Source of the DNA: HXMU1420-2 sp017643305
GTDB lineage: Bacteria > Pseudomonadota > Alphaproteobacteria > Rhodobacterales > Rhodobacteraceae
DNA length: 64,000 bases
Direction of reading: 5' to 3'
NCBI GenBank assembly: GCA_965217135.1
Contig: OZ244249.1
Span: 4,092,001-4,156,000, forward strand
In this document: in pieces, positions 34,693 to 43,089 of the stretch
Layout of the letters: every line of letters begins with the position of its first letter
How positions within the stretch are numbered: position 1 is the first letter of the stretch
Position numbers and translations under genes: made by a program
Notes under the pieces: generated by a model
Seen by the model: only the letters and a program-made list of their open reading frames with translations
What the model was told of the DNA's origin: nothing
Databases searched by the model: none

Positions 34693-35203
34693 TCGGCACC
34701 TATAAGCTGAATACTACAGACAATTAGGTTCTCACGGGCGGCAATAAATAATAGGCTCGGTGCCGTCATCTGAACCCTATGGTCTGAATACTTGGCCTTC
34801 AACGTCCGCTCCGGGGAATCCTCGCCGCAGAGCCGCGATACGACCCGTGATCAGATCAACTAAACCAGGTCGATGTCGCTGCATCAGCATCAGGCGGCTA
34901 GGTCCGCGACCCTGTTATAGCGGCGATTTCTACGGACGTCTGGTTCCGGTAGAAGCCGCCGTTGAAGTTGTGAGCAGCGAGCCCAATTTTATCTTGGTGA
35001 AGCGCATAGAGAGCTGCAAACTCTTTGACCAAATCACTCTTGCTGAACGTCTCCGCCGCATCGTCTGCAAAGTCAGCATACTCAAGAAATTACAAAACTA
35101 AAATTTGCACGAAAAACGCATAGGATTCTAACGTTCTGTCGAACCGCTGGAACACTCAATTCCTAGGAAGGGACCTAATGTTAAGTTAGTTGAGGAGGTA
35201 CCA
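34693..35203. other. transition region, no gene identified
   Basis: A plus-strand frame of 113 codons at 34760-35101 has no recognisable similarity, no ribosome site and irregular composition; it is probably not a gene. Base composition turns clearly AT-richer in the right half, marking the left edge of the signalling island. From 35105 to 35203 the region should carry the promoter of the next gene. Confidence 0.35.
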
Positions 35204-35755
35204 ATGGGAACCCAATTAGAAGAAGTGCTGCTTAGTGTCGGAGCAACCAAGGTTGCACGAAACGCTCAGGCTCAACTTTTCTCTGCCGAAAACTTCAAGG
35301 CAAAAAATGTTGCATGCGTCGTGGCTGATGAAGACTCTTTCGGCAGTGTGATGCTAGACTTGGAGAACTTGGGCTTTCAGGCGGCGTGCTCTTCGTCACT
35401 AGATATCACGTTTGGGGTTGTTGCAGAAGATCCCGAAGAATGGGCGATGATAATAATCCGGGTGGACCAACCAATCACAGAAGAGCGCATAGAAACCTAT
35501 GTCCGACTCATTCGGATGATGGATGTTCGTATCCCGGTGATGGTCATGTTGACAGAGCAAAAGTCACCAGGTGCACCCACCACTCATCCTGCATCATATG
35601 CAGATTGTGTGGTGGAAGAACCAAGGTCACAAGAAGAGTTATCCATCGCACTTCAGATAGCACATAATGCAAACAAATTTTGGGGCAGTAAGTACGGTGA
35701 TGTTGGGCGAACCGCCGTAAATCGGCTTTCCAAACGCACAAGACGCACAGAATAG
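35204..35755 (+). CDS. degenerate receiver-domain-like protein
   Basis: 183 residues, preceded by GAGGAGGTACC, an excellent ribosome site. The pattern is that of a response-regulator receiver: acidic cluster VVADED at 39-44, a possible phospho-acceptor Asp88 at the end of WAMIIIRVD (46 residues on, the normal spacing), Thr117 in PVMVMLT, and CVVEEPRSQEEL at 135-146 where the invariant Lys of 'KPfs.eeL' has become Glu139. The first 30 and last 30 residues are additions, with a basic tail. It looks like a pseudo-receiver or atypical receiver. It faces a kinase/receiver pair across a shared terminator, so it probably belongs to the same circuit. Function not established. Confidence 0.55.
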   Translation: MGTQLEEVLLSVGATKVARNAQAQLFSAENFKAKNVACVVADEDSFGSVMLDLENLGFQAACSSSLDITFGVVAEDPEEWAMIIIRVDQPITEERIETYVRLIRMMDVRIPVMVMLTEQKSPGAPTTHPASYADCVVEEPRSQEELSIALQIAHNANKFWGSKYGDVGRTAVNRLSKRTRRTE

Positions 35756-35851
35756 CCACACCAGAAATATAATCCTGTCCACCGAACCAGCACTCACGGA
35801 AATTCTGTAAGAAAAATGGGTGGGACCGTTCCATTGGAGACTATGGAACAT

Positions 35852-35901
35852 AATGGGGTTCGCTTGCTAATTAAGCAAGTCGAGCCCCATTTTCCTTTTA
35901 A
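35852..35901. terminator. bidirectional terminator between convergent genes
   Basis: AATGGGG (35852) pairs with CCCCATT (35885-35891) around an inner stem CTTGC/GCAAG with loop TAATTA. It is followed by TTTTCCTTTT on the plus strand. It ends the pseudo-receiver transcript and overlaps the stop of the single-domain receiver on the other strand. Confidence 0.7.
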
Positions 35902-36250
35902 GATGCCGAATACTTAAAGGCTTTTGCAAAACTTCAAAATTTGAATTACATACAACCTTTGTGCCACCTAAATCCGCTAAACCAGTCATAATGAATTGCT
36001 GCGGAGAATTCGCAAAATGGTTTGACGCAAGGTTTAAGAACTCCACTCCATTGATCTCAGGCATAGCTAAGTCAATGAACACAAAATCGTAAGAATTTTG
36101 ATGATTTTTTAGGTATTGAAGACACTTAACTGGATTGGAGAAAGCATCATACGAACACCCTGCCAGTACCATTGACTCGGTGAGCGCTTCTACGATCAGC
36201 TCATCATCATCCACAATAAGAACCCTAACACTTTTCACCTTTACCACCAT
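35867..36250 (-). CDS. single-domain response regulator
   Basis: 127 residues that are one receiver domain with no output part: RVLIVDDDE with acidic residues 14-15, Asp60 in FVFIDLAMPE as the phosphorylation site, Thr89 in FIMTG, and Lys110 in VLQKPLS. All switch residues are present. It follows the histidine kinase gene by 22 bp on the same strand, so it is probably phosphorylated by that kinase and passes the signal by protein contact or phosphotransfer, in the manner of CheY/DivK-type proteins. AT-rich codon use matches its neighbours. Confidence 0.9.
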   Translation of the reverse strand: MVVKVKSVRVLIVDDDELIVEALTESMVLAGCSYDAFSNPVKCLQYLKNHQNSYDFVFIDLAMPEINGVEFLNLASNHFANSPQQFIMTGLADLGGTKVVCNSNFEVLQKPLSIRHLKRKMGLDLLN

Positions 36251-36272
36251 TTAGTTTAACCATTACCGCCAT

Positions 36273-38942
36273 TTAACTATCTATCTGACCTGAAACGCAA
36301 GGAAAGATGATTTCAATGCAAGCGCCGTAAGAAACATCGAGCGCTTTAATTGAACCGTTTAACTCATTGACAATCGTTTCAGTCATGAAAAGCCCTATCC
36401 CACTACCACCGTCTTTCTTATTTGTTGAGTAGAACGGGTCAAAGACCTTAGCCAGGTTCTTTTTTGGAATTCCTGGTCCAGTGTCTCGCACTAAAATAAC
36501 GAGATCATTTCCCTCCACAGTGAAATGAATACTAATTTTCCGCTCAGAAACTTCATTATCTTTCATTGCCTTTCTGGAGTTCGTGAGCAAATTCACTATC
36601 GCTTGCTCGAACAGTATTGGACGTCCTTTTATCCTGACTGGATTGCATGGAGGTTCCAAATGCACACAAACACTATCAAGGCGCAGTTGTTCAGATATTA
36701 AATCTTGGGCCACTGCAAATCTTTCAACCGGATCAAATTCGACTATATCCTCATCGCTAATTTCGAGGACATAGTTCCGAATACCCTGTATAATTTTGCC
36801 TGCCCTCAATGCCTGCCCTTCTATACGTTCCGCTTTAGAGATTAAGTATTCTCTTGAGACAGATTCTTCCCTTGCGCGTTCCAAAATACTTCCAGCCGAC
36901 AATGCAATAACATTGAGAGGTTGATTAACTTCGTGGGCAAATGAACTTGCCATCTCTCCGAGTGCTGCAAGCCTTGATGCGTGAATCAGTTTGGCTTGGG
37001 TAACTTTGAATTCGTTCAGATTATGTGCAACAAAATACGCAATTGGCGAAGTATCTAAGTCACTATCTCCAATATCTTGATCGCCAGTATCATGGCTTGG
37101 GTTGATGTTAAGTTGGCTTACAACCAGATGCGTCGTCCTCCCAGACTTGGTTTGAAGATTAATCAGCACATCAGTAGCCGGTTGACCATCTAGAGTAACT
37201 TGAGTTTTGAGTCCCTCCTCAAGAAAATCTTCAAGTTGTTCACCCAATACCTCGTCTTGCTTATAGCCAGACAGGACTTCCAAGGCGGGGTTCCAAACTT
37301 TAATTCGTCCTTCTGAATCTGTTCCAAAAACGGGAGTTGAAGCCTTCGCGAGCAACATTCTTAAATTCTGCTGTGCAAGCCATGAAACTTCCTCCGCATT
37401 CTCGGCCACTTTTGCAAATTTATCTAACCAATTTACAATTTTACGGTCTTCCTGAAAATCCCGATTAAGGTAGTCATAAGGAGGGCTTCGCAACTTAATA
37501 TATGCTTCGGATATGCGGCTAAACTTCGCCAGCCATTTGAAGAACAAGAAATCAAGAATCTGCCCCCCAATGATAATGAGAATTGTAAGAAGACAGAGCC
37601 TTTTGACCGTAGTAGCGGTTTCCTTCTGGATCTGAAGCACCATTGGTTTGAGTGGTTGGGTAACTTCCAGAACTGCCGGCGACACGTAGTCCAAATTTAT
37701 ACGGGCCACCATAAAAGCAGTAAGCCAAGATCTCAAAGTGTCACTTGGTAAACTCAAATCGCGTATCACTTCGACTGAAGTATTTTTCGAATTATCCTTC
37801 CAACTCAAAGTATTCCTAGGAAGGCATCTTACATTATTCTCAGAGGAAAACCTTACGTCAAAATAGGAAATGATTTTTTCCGGCGACCAGGTGAACACAA
37901 GTGCTATCTTGTTTCTTGGAAGGTATTGCAAGGTGACAATGTTACCTAATATACATCCAAGCATTTGGTCCTTGATGGGTATGTTGTTATTTTTGAAATT
38001 GTAGATCTGATCTTCAGACCAGATTGTCGAGGAACTCGATCCATAAAGCAAAAGCTGACTGCCGTCATTTAATATAGCATAAATTTGTGAAGGCGCAATT
38101 GATGTAGTCTCTACAAGATCATGAATTTCAGGATTATTTTCGACCAATTCAAGATTGGACAACAAGGCACCCATATGACTTGTTTCAAGTTGAAGAAACG
38201 TTTCAATGTTAAAGGTCACAGGGCCGATGTTGCGTTCAGCATCAGCCATTATTGTGTCTAAGTTTTTCCTGAAGGAATTTCTCATCTCAATAATCTCTGA
38301 CAATAGAAACGGAACAATTAGAATTACCCCAAAAACTGCGGCAAGCAGCTTACTGTATGAAGCTCTGTCTCTCGTTGTCTTCGGAAGCGGCAGTTTTGGG
38401 AATAAATACAAACTCAAGTTGATAATGAGCGACGCAAGCAATGCATTCAGCAAACTATTGAGCACCTGCTTAGAAGTAACCAGAAGTGCGACTGCTAGAG
38501 GTAGATCCAAAAATTGAGAGGTGAGAAAAATTGACAATGGTCCACCCAAGAGGACCCAATACCCCAATACCCACATACTTAATCGGTCAGTCCAATCCCA
38601 CCTCGAGATTACACAAACGAAAATTGCTTCCAAGGTGAGGAGTAGTACTCCATACGAATGTCCCCACATCTCAATTGTGTGCAACGCTCCAACAAACGCT
38701 GCGGTAATGGCCCAGAACGGCCCCAACGTGACCAAGGCAAGCCAAACAAAGATACTTCCAAATAGGAAATGGACCCCAAAAAACATGTTGATATGTAAAA
38801 TGTTGCCTAAGTAGGCGCATAGGCATAAACACGATCCCAATGCGATGCGGAATATAGACCTTGTAAATTCGGTCTTAGGGAGCCCAGGAAACTGCAGGAG
38901 ATCAGAGCTTGACATAGGCTGTTCCATTTTTGCGTGCGACAT
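36273..38942 (-). CDS. membrane sensor histidine kinase with PAS domain
   Basis: 889 residues. The N-terminal part (about 30-220) has six to eight hydrophobic helices with FGVHFLFGSIFVWLAL and MWGHSYGVLLLTLEAIFV, a multi-helix sensor found in several bacterial signalling proteins. A large extracytoplasmic loop follows (about 235-440), another helix (about 447-468), a PAS domain (about 555-640; FGTDSEGRIKVWNPALEVLS), then the kinase: His670 in MASSFAHEVNQPLNVI, N-box NLLTNSRKAM, DTGPGIP at about 820 and GSGIGLFM. This is the NtrB/DctB-like HPK4 subgroup. It is intact. It is divergent from an OmpR-type regulator and followed by a receiver gene. The first ATG lacks a clear ribosome site; ATGs at codons 6 and 10 are alternatives. 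Confidence 0.9.
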   Translation of the reverse strand: MSHAKMEQPMSSSDLLQFPGLPKTEFTRSIFRIALGSCLCLCAYLGNILHINMFFGVHFLFGSIFVWLALVTLGPFWAITAAFVGALHTIEMWGHSYGVLLLTLEAIFVCVISRWDWTDRLSMWVLGYWVLLGGPLSIFLTSQFLDLPLAVALLVTSKQVLNSLLNALLASLIINLSLYLFPKLPLPKTTRDRASYSKLLAAVFGVILIVPFLLSEIIEMRNSFRKNLDTIMADAERNIGPVTFNIETFLQLETSHMGALLSNLELVENNPEIHDLVETTSIAPSQIYAILNDGSQLLLYGSSSSTIWSEDQIYNFKNNNIPIKDQMLGCILGNIVTLQYLPRNKIALVFTWSPEKIISYFDVRFSSENNVRCLPRNTLSWKDNSKNTSVEVIRDLSLPSDTLRSWLTAFMVARINLDYVSPAVLEVTQPLKPMVLQIQKETATTVKRLCLLTILIIIGGQILDFLFFKWLAKFSRISEAYIKLRSPPYDYLNRDFQEDRKIVNWLDKFAKVAENAEEVSWLAQQNLRMLLAKASTPVFGTDSEGRIKVWNPALEVLSGYKQDEVLGEQLEDFLEEGLKTQVTLDGQPATDVLINLQTKSGRTTHLVVSQLNINPSHDTGDQDIGDSDLDTSPIAYFVAHNLNEFKVTQAKLIHASRLAALGEMASSFAHEVNQPLNVIALSAGSILERAREESVSREYLISKAERIEGQALRAGKIIQGIRNYVLEISDEDIVEFDPVERFAVAQDLISEQLRLDSVCVHLEPPCNPVRIKGRPILFEQAIVNLLTNSRKAMKDNEVSERKISIHFTVEGNDLVILVRDTGPGIPKKNLAKVFDPFYSTNKKDGGSGIGLFMTETIVNELNGSIKALDVSYGACIEIIFPCVSGQIDS

Positions 38943-39179
38943 TTTGGAAATGGAAATCTTGGCGACAGTGCCCAGCTACCAAACCGATGCGTCAATGTGT
39001 GTTTTGCGTTATATTGTACAATTTTATGTGCAATTTCAGTGTAAAAGTATAAATTTGGTGTGTAAAGCAGGGTTTGACAGTAGCCTACTCCACATATCGT
39101 GTGGCATGCTGTCTCAAAGTCAAGACCCATCGGTTACTACAATTAATCGTTTTAAACCAACGGTGTGAGAGAATTTTTG
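38943..39179. promoter_or_regulatory. divergent control region with tandem GTGTAAA boxes
   Basis: The gap between the kinase and the OmpR-type regulator is AT-rich. Two GTGTAAA boxes at 39039-39045 and 39060-39066 lie 21 bp apart, two helical turns, in direct orientation. That is the spacing of tandem half-sites bound by OmpR/PhoB-family dimers, so autoregulation by the adjacent regulator is plausible. TTGCGTTATATTGTACAATT may contain a -10 region. Confidence 0.4.
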
Positions 39180-39893
39180 ATGCAAGAAACTAACATTTTG
39201 ATTATAGATGATGACATTGAATTGTCTGAAGAAGTTGCAGAAATTCTAAACGAACAGGGATACCGTGTCGGTTTTGCCCGAACGCTTCAGCAGTTCGAGC
39301 AACGGACAGCTGACCATCCATTCGACCTGTATATTGTGGACCTTCTGCTCCCTGACGGTCATGGACATGAAATAATCAGAAGAGTTCGTTACTCGGGAGC
39401 AGCTGGTATATTGGTGCTGTCAGGTAAACTAAGCGAAGTCGACAAAGTAGTATCCTTGGAGCTAGGCGCCGATGACTACGTGGTAAAGCCTTTCGCGCGA
39501 TCTGAATTAGCCGCACGGGTCAAAAGTTTACTTCGTCGATTGACGACCAAAAACGTGCGTAAGCTGGCGGTGGACGAGGAAGACACGTTGATAGAATACG
39601 CTGGTTGGAAAATCAACACCAAGACCCGAAAGGTGTTCCAGCCATCTGGTGAGAAAATTCAACTTACAAAGCTGGAATTTGACCTCTGGCTAACCTTCGT
39701 GAAAAGCCTTGATCGAGTTTTGAGCAGGGAACAAATTATTTTTTCCATCAGAGGGCGTGACTGGGCGGGTTATGACAGATCCATCGATGGTTTGGTAAGT
39801 CGTATGCTTAAGAAGCTTTCGGTAGACCCGATGATAGAAGAAAACTTCGAAACAGTTAGAGGAGTGGGGTACATGCTTCGCAGCCCCACTTGA
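39180..39893 (+). CDS. OmpR/PhoB-family response regulator
   Basis: 237 residues from the ATG after GAGAGAATTTTTG (a GTG five codons upstream is possible). Receiver: IIDDDIELSEE, Asp54 in DLYIVDLLLPDGHG, Ser81 where Thr is usual, Lys103 in DDYVVKPFARSEL. A winged-helix DNA-binding domain follows from about 140 (KLEFDLWLTFVKSLDRVLSR, GRDWAGYDRSIDGLVSRMLK). It is divergent from the sensor kinase and is its likely transcriptional partner. The 3' end lies 36 bp from the left end of an IS3-type element, so any downstream genes it once preceded are lost or displaced. Confidence 0.92.
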   Translation: MQETNILIIDDDIELSEEVAEILNEQGYRVGFARTLQQFEQRTADHPFDLYIVDLLLPDGHGHEIIRRVRYSGAAGILVLSGKLSEVDKVVSLELGADDYVVKPFARSELAARVKSLLRRLTTKNVRKLAVDEEDTLIEYAGWKINTKTRKVFQPSGEKIQLTKLEFDLWLTFVKSLDRVLSREQIIFSIRGRDWAGYDRSIDGLVSRMLKKLSVDPMIEENFETVRGVGYMLRSPT

Positions 39894-39949
39894 ACATATC
39901 TGGCCTCTATTAGCTTGAGCAGCCCGATTTGATTGGTCCAAGTTAATTG

Positions 39950-40740
39950 TTAATGCATGATTGGGCTGGTTTCCATTGCCATGATGGTTTCTGGAGCCGG
40001 TCGGCGGTAGCCCAATGCACTGTGTGGTCTCTTGGTGTTGTAGTGTATCCGCCATTGCTCGATCAGGATCTGAGCCTCACGGAGGCTGTAGAAGATCTCG
40101 CCATTGAGCAATTCATCCCTCATCCGCCCGTTAAAGCTTTCGCAGTATCCGTTTTCCCACGCACTGCCCGGCAGGGCATCGCATGGCAATGTCCCGAGAG
40201 GGGCGATCCCGGCTCAATATAAGCGGTCTGTGCGCCGACAGCTGCGATCCAACCCCGAACCGCCTGGGCAACGAACTCAGGGCCATTGTCCGACCGGATG
40301 AAGGCGGGAGCACCTCGCAGGATGAACAGGTCGGTAAGCACATCGATCACATCCGTCGAGTTCAGCCCGCGCTTCACCTTTATCGCCAGGCACTCGCGGC
40401 TGTGCTCATCCAGAATGTTCAGTGTTCGGAATGCCTTTCCGTCATCGGTTTGACAATAAACGAAGTCATAGCTCCAGACATGGTTTCGATACTTAGGCCG
40501 CAGCCTGACGCATGATCCGTTGTTCAACCAGAGCCGCCCCTTCTTCGGTTGTTTTGCTGGAACCTTCAGCCCCTCTCGTCGCCATAGACGTTCAACCAGA
40601 CGATCCTCATATGCCCGCCCCTTTGCCATATGTCTCTGTGTCGAACGATGCTGCCCCAGCGCGCGGCAGGCTCGCCGCTCAGACACTTTGAACCGGCTAC
40701 GGACATGGTCGATGCAAGCACGGCGACGAGCGGGGCTCAG
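39950..40740 (-). pseudogene. IS3 OrfB transposase, frameshifted by a 41-bp insertion
   Basis: The upstream half contains RRACRALGQHRSTQRH, the DDE core start NHVWSYDFVYCQTDDGKAFR and FIRSDNGPEFVAQAVR. It reaches YIEPGSP and should continue WENGYCESFN, which is instead found in another frame, followed by GRMRDELLNGEIFYSLREAQ and IHYNTKRPHSALGYRRPAPE. The break is an extra 41 bp at 40160-40200. The Glu of the triad is thus out of frame and the element cannot transpose alone. Confidence 0.88.
40160..40200. repeat. 41-bp palindromic insertion inside the transposase
   Basis: This segment, absent from a normal IS3 OrfB reading frame, contains GGGCATCGC-ATG-GCAATGTCCC, an imperfect hairpin, overlapping TGCCC-GGCA-GGGCA. 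Its length is not a multiple of three, so it breaks the frame. No second copy was found in the window. Confidence 0.6.
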
Positions 40741-41015
40741 AAGTTTCCCTTTGCTGCTTCCGTGAGGATCGACTTGTCTAGTGTCAGATCCGACACAGCG
40801 CGTCTCAGCTGCTCGTTCTCCTTCTGGAGACGCTTCGGTTCCTTCAATTGATCTACGCCCATTCCGCCATAATGCTTACGCCACAGGTAATACGTCTGTT
40901 CGACAAAACCGATCTGGCGGATCGCATCAAGACGGGACATCCCTTGCCCCATCAGCACCTCAACTTGCCGTAACTTCGAGACAATCTCTTCCGGCTTTGG
41001 TCGCTTGTTCGCCAT
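40737..41015 (-). CDS. IS3-family transposase OrfA
   Basis: 92 residues: PKPEEIVSKLRQVEVLMGQG, SRLDAIRQIGFVEQTYYLWR, KHYGGM, then a coiled segment LKEPKRLQKENEQLRRAVSD. This is the HTH and zipper of IS3-type OrfA, of normal length and intact. OrfB would be read by frameshift near its end, but OrfB is broken. Confidence 0.88.
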   Translation of the reverse strand: MANKRPKPEEIVSKLRQVEVLMGQGMSRLDAIRQIGFVEQTYYLWRKHYGGMGVDQLKEPKRLQKENEQLRRAVSDLTLDKSILTEAAKGNF

Positions 41016-41057
41016 TCTTGGTCCTCCGTTTCCTAAACATAGCGGTGGACCAATTCA

Positions 41058-41430
41058 GTTGGGGAGGCTCAATCGGCAAATCGAGCAAGATCCGGTCCAA
41101 CACTTCCACGCTATCAACATTCACGATAACGATCACGCGACGCTCACCAACCGCTTTCCACAGGTCTACGACAAGGCCAAAGTCTTTTGCCCCCAATGCG
41201 GCGCCGGCCTCTTCTGCCCAGATTGCAAACAAATCATTTTGCGTCATTTCCGCCGAATACTCGACATGGAAATCCAGATGGAACAACATGGAAGTCTCCC
41301 CCTCTTTTGGTTGTGCAGCCGAGATTGAAGGCCAGTTCAGGTTTATGATGATGCCGCCTGTTACGACGCCAGCCTTGATGAAATTCCGGCGCGACGTGCT
41401 CAGGCGGTCTTTCGGATGCTGAGATTTCAT
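41058..41430 (-). pseudogene. Tat-leader plus muconolactone-isomerase-like protein, 3' truncated by IS3
   Basis: The frame starts at 41430, overlapping the upstream VOC gene stop (ATGA). It begins with a twin-arginine leader, SRRNFIKAGVVTGGIIIN, and continues MLFHLDFHVEYSAEMTQNDL, DLWKAVGERRVIVIVNVDSV and LDRILLDLPIEPPQLNW, a ferredoxin-like fold resembling muconolactone delta-isomerase. The IS3 end removes the last strand. A second ATG (41287-41289, MLFHLDF) has a strong site, GAGGGGGAGACTTCC, so the isomerase-like domain may also be, or once have been, a separate cytoplasmic protein. True isomerases are not exported. Reading continues into the IS to 40960. Confidence 0.6.
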
Positions 41431-41822
41431 TTGAACCGCCCCCCTTTTTCGATGACCTCGATCTGGTAGCCATCTGGATCAGCCACAAAGAAAAATCGCG
41501 CGACGCGTTTGCCATCTGGTTGGAAGTCAACAATGTCCTTTGGGCTAGCTCCGGCTTTGATTACTCGTTCATGCGCAGCTTCAAGATTGTCGACGACCAC
41601 CGCGAGATGGCCATACCCATCACCAATGTCATACGGCTCGGTACGGGATTTGTTGACCGTGAGTTCCAACTCAAACGCAGACCATTCCGAGACCATGTAG
41701 ATTAAGACGAAACTCTCAAAATCCAGCTTGTCTACTACGCTTAATCCGAACGCCTTTTCGTAAAACGCAACCGATCTGGATGCATCCATCACTCGGATCA
41801 TGCTAGGAACAAGTTTCGCCAT
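41427..41822 (-). CDS. VOC superfamily (glyoxalase I-like) protein
   Basis: 131 residues from the ATG at 41820-41822, preceded by GAGAGGCGGTGCAGAT. KLVPSMIRVMDASRSVAFYE, KAFGLSV, FELELTVNKS and YDIGDGYGHLAVVVDNLEAA, ending FVADPDGYQIEVIE: the paired beta-alpha-beta-beta-beta modules and the metal ligands (His in GHLAV, Glu in ELELT and IEVIE) of lactoylglutathione lyase relatives. It is probably a metal-dependent isomerase or lyase in the cytoplasm. It is translationally coupled to the Tat/isomerase-like gene, so both belong to one small operon, now cut by the IS. Confidence 0.82.
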   Translation of the reverse strand: MAKLVPSMIRVMDASRSVAFYEKAFGLSVVDKLDFESFVLIYMVSEWSAFELELTVNKSRTEPYDIGDGYGHLAVVVDNLEAAHERVIKAGASPKDIVDFQPDGKRVARFFFVADPDGYQIEVIEKGGRFK

Positions 41823-42075
41823 ATCTGCACCGCCTCTCTTGGTGCAGATTATCTGAGCCGAAACGCAAAGTGGTATTAGAGGACTACTACTCGATAAAAA
41901 TTCGCTGCATTCAAACAGCATGCATTTTGGTCAAAATTGTCAGGAGAACCCACGACAGGCCACTCTATCCGGCTTGCAGCGAAAATGCGGATTTGATTCT
42001 TGTCGAATAGGCTTACCTAGGACCCAGCAATAAACACATTTCCAATGTACTGGTGGCAAACAGGACGCCGGACGC
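41823..42075. other. intergenic region between the pdxA-type gene and the VOC operon
   Basis: It must hold the promoter of the VOC operon. No strong promoter pair, hairpin or gene is apparent; a short frame upstream of the VOC start adds a non-conserved extension and was not accepted. Confidence 0.3.
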
Positions 42076-43089
42076 TTATGCCACGTCTACCTTGTCCCAG
42101 TTGGTTACCATGTCACACAGGATGTCATAGGCCGCGCGCGCTGCACCCGCCTCGGCAATGCCTTGGCCCGCGATATCGAACGCCGTTCCATGTGCGGGCG
42201 TTGTCACCGGAATAGACAGGCCGCCCTGCACTGTGACGCCGCGATCAAATCCCAGCAGCTTCAGCGCGATCTGCCCCTGATCATGATACATCGTCACCAC
42301 TGCGTCGATTTCTTTGGCCACGGCCTTGAGAAACACGGTGTCCGAAGGCCAGGGACCATCAACAGCCATTTGTGTCTCGGCCAGCTTCTGAACCGCCGGG
42401 GTAAGAATATCGATCTCTTCGTTGCCAAAATTGCCATTGTCACCCGCATGTGGGTTGAGCGCGGCAACAGAAATCCGCGGCCGCGCCAAACCAGAGCGGC
42501 GCAATACCTTGTCGATCAGAAACACTGCCTCATGCACGCGCTCCTCTGAGATGACATCGGCCACCTCCCGCAGCGGAATGTGGCTGGTAACACGGCTCGT
42601 CCACATGCCGTCCAAAGTGTTCAACTCGGAGATATATTCCGTCACCCCGAGCCGTTCGGCCATGTAGTGCAGCTCATCATCATGGCCAAGCCCGGCCATA
42701 TGCATAGATGCCTTGTTGAACGGCGCGAACATGAAACCGTCAATCAACCCGTCTTGAGCCAGCCGAAGCGCCTCATCAAGCGTGCTGAGAACCGATGCCC
42801 CCCCAGACTTGGTCACCTGCGCCATTGCGATGTCTTCGGCGTCGATCGTTTCCATTCTATGTAGCGCAAAGCGCTCGGCGGCGCTCCAGTCGCCCTCGCG
42901 CGCATCCAAAGGCGACAGGGGTAGTGTCTCGCCTGCAACCTTCGCCCCAGCGGCAAAGACATGGTCATCACCGATTAGCAAGATATCCGCACCCTCAACC
43001 ACCTCATCCTGCGCCAAGAGTTTTGCAACAAGCTCCGGACCGATGCCACTTGGGTCGCCCGGAATGATCCCAATTCTAGGTTTTTGCAT
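42076..43089 (-). CDS. PdxA-family 4-phospho-hydroxy-acid dehydrogenase (PdxA2-like)
   Basis: 337 residues with the PdxA pattern: RIGIIPGDPSGIGPELVAKL, ADILLIGDDHVF, FMFAPFNKASMHMAGLGHDD, VAALNPHAGDNGNFGNEEID with the metal His, VTMYHDQGQIALKLLGFDRG and TTPAHGTAFDIAGQGIA. Classical PdxA makes vitamin B6; the PdxA2 group oxidises phosphorylated four-carbon sugar acids such as D-threonate or D-erythronate 4-phosphate. Its place as the last gene of a sugar-acid operon favours a catabolic role. It overlaps the GntR gene by 14 bp. No kinase gene accompanies it, which leaves the phosphate donor step open. Confidence 0.85.
   Translation of the reverse strand: MQKPRIGIIPGDPSGIGPELVAKLLAQDEVVEGADILLIGDDHVFAAGAKVAGETLPLSPLDAREGDWSAAERFALHRMETIDAEDIAMAQVTKSGGASVLSTLDEALRLAQDGLIDGFMFAPFNKASMHMAGLGHDDELHYMAERLGVTEYISELNTLDGMWTSRVTSHIPLREVADVISEERVHEAVFLIDKVLRRSGLARPRISVAALNPHAGDNGNFGNEEIDILTPAVQKLAETQMAVDGPWPSDTVFLKAVAKEIDAVVTMYHDQGQIALKLLGFDRGVTVQGGLSIPVTTPAHGTAFDIAGQGIAEAGAARAAYDILCDMVTNWDKVDVA

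Larger units (their letters stand above)
39930..41057 (-). mobile_element. IS3-family insertion sequence with broken transposase
   Basis: About 1128 bp. The ends share ATTGGTCCA in opposite orientation (TGATTGGTCCA at 39930; TGAATTGGTCCA read inward from 41057). It contains an intact orfA and a frameshifted orfB. It truncates the muconolactone-isomerase-like gene at its right end and borders the signalling island at its left end. No target duplication is evident. Confidence 0.8.

Noticed and set aside
34760..35101. 113-codon plus-strand frame
   Set aside because: No ribosome site, no similarity I recognise, and a composition shift in the middle.
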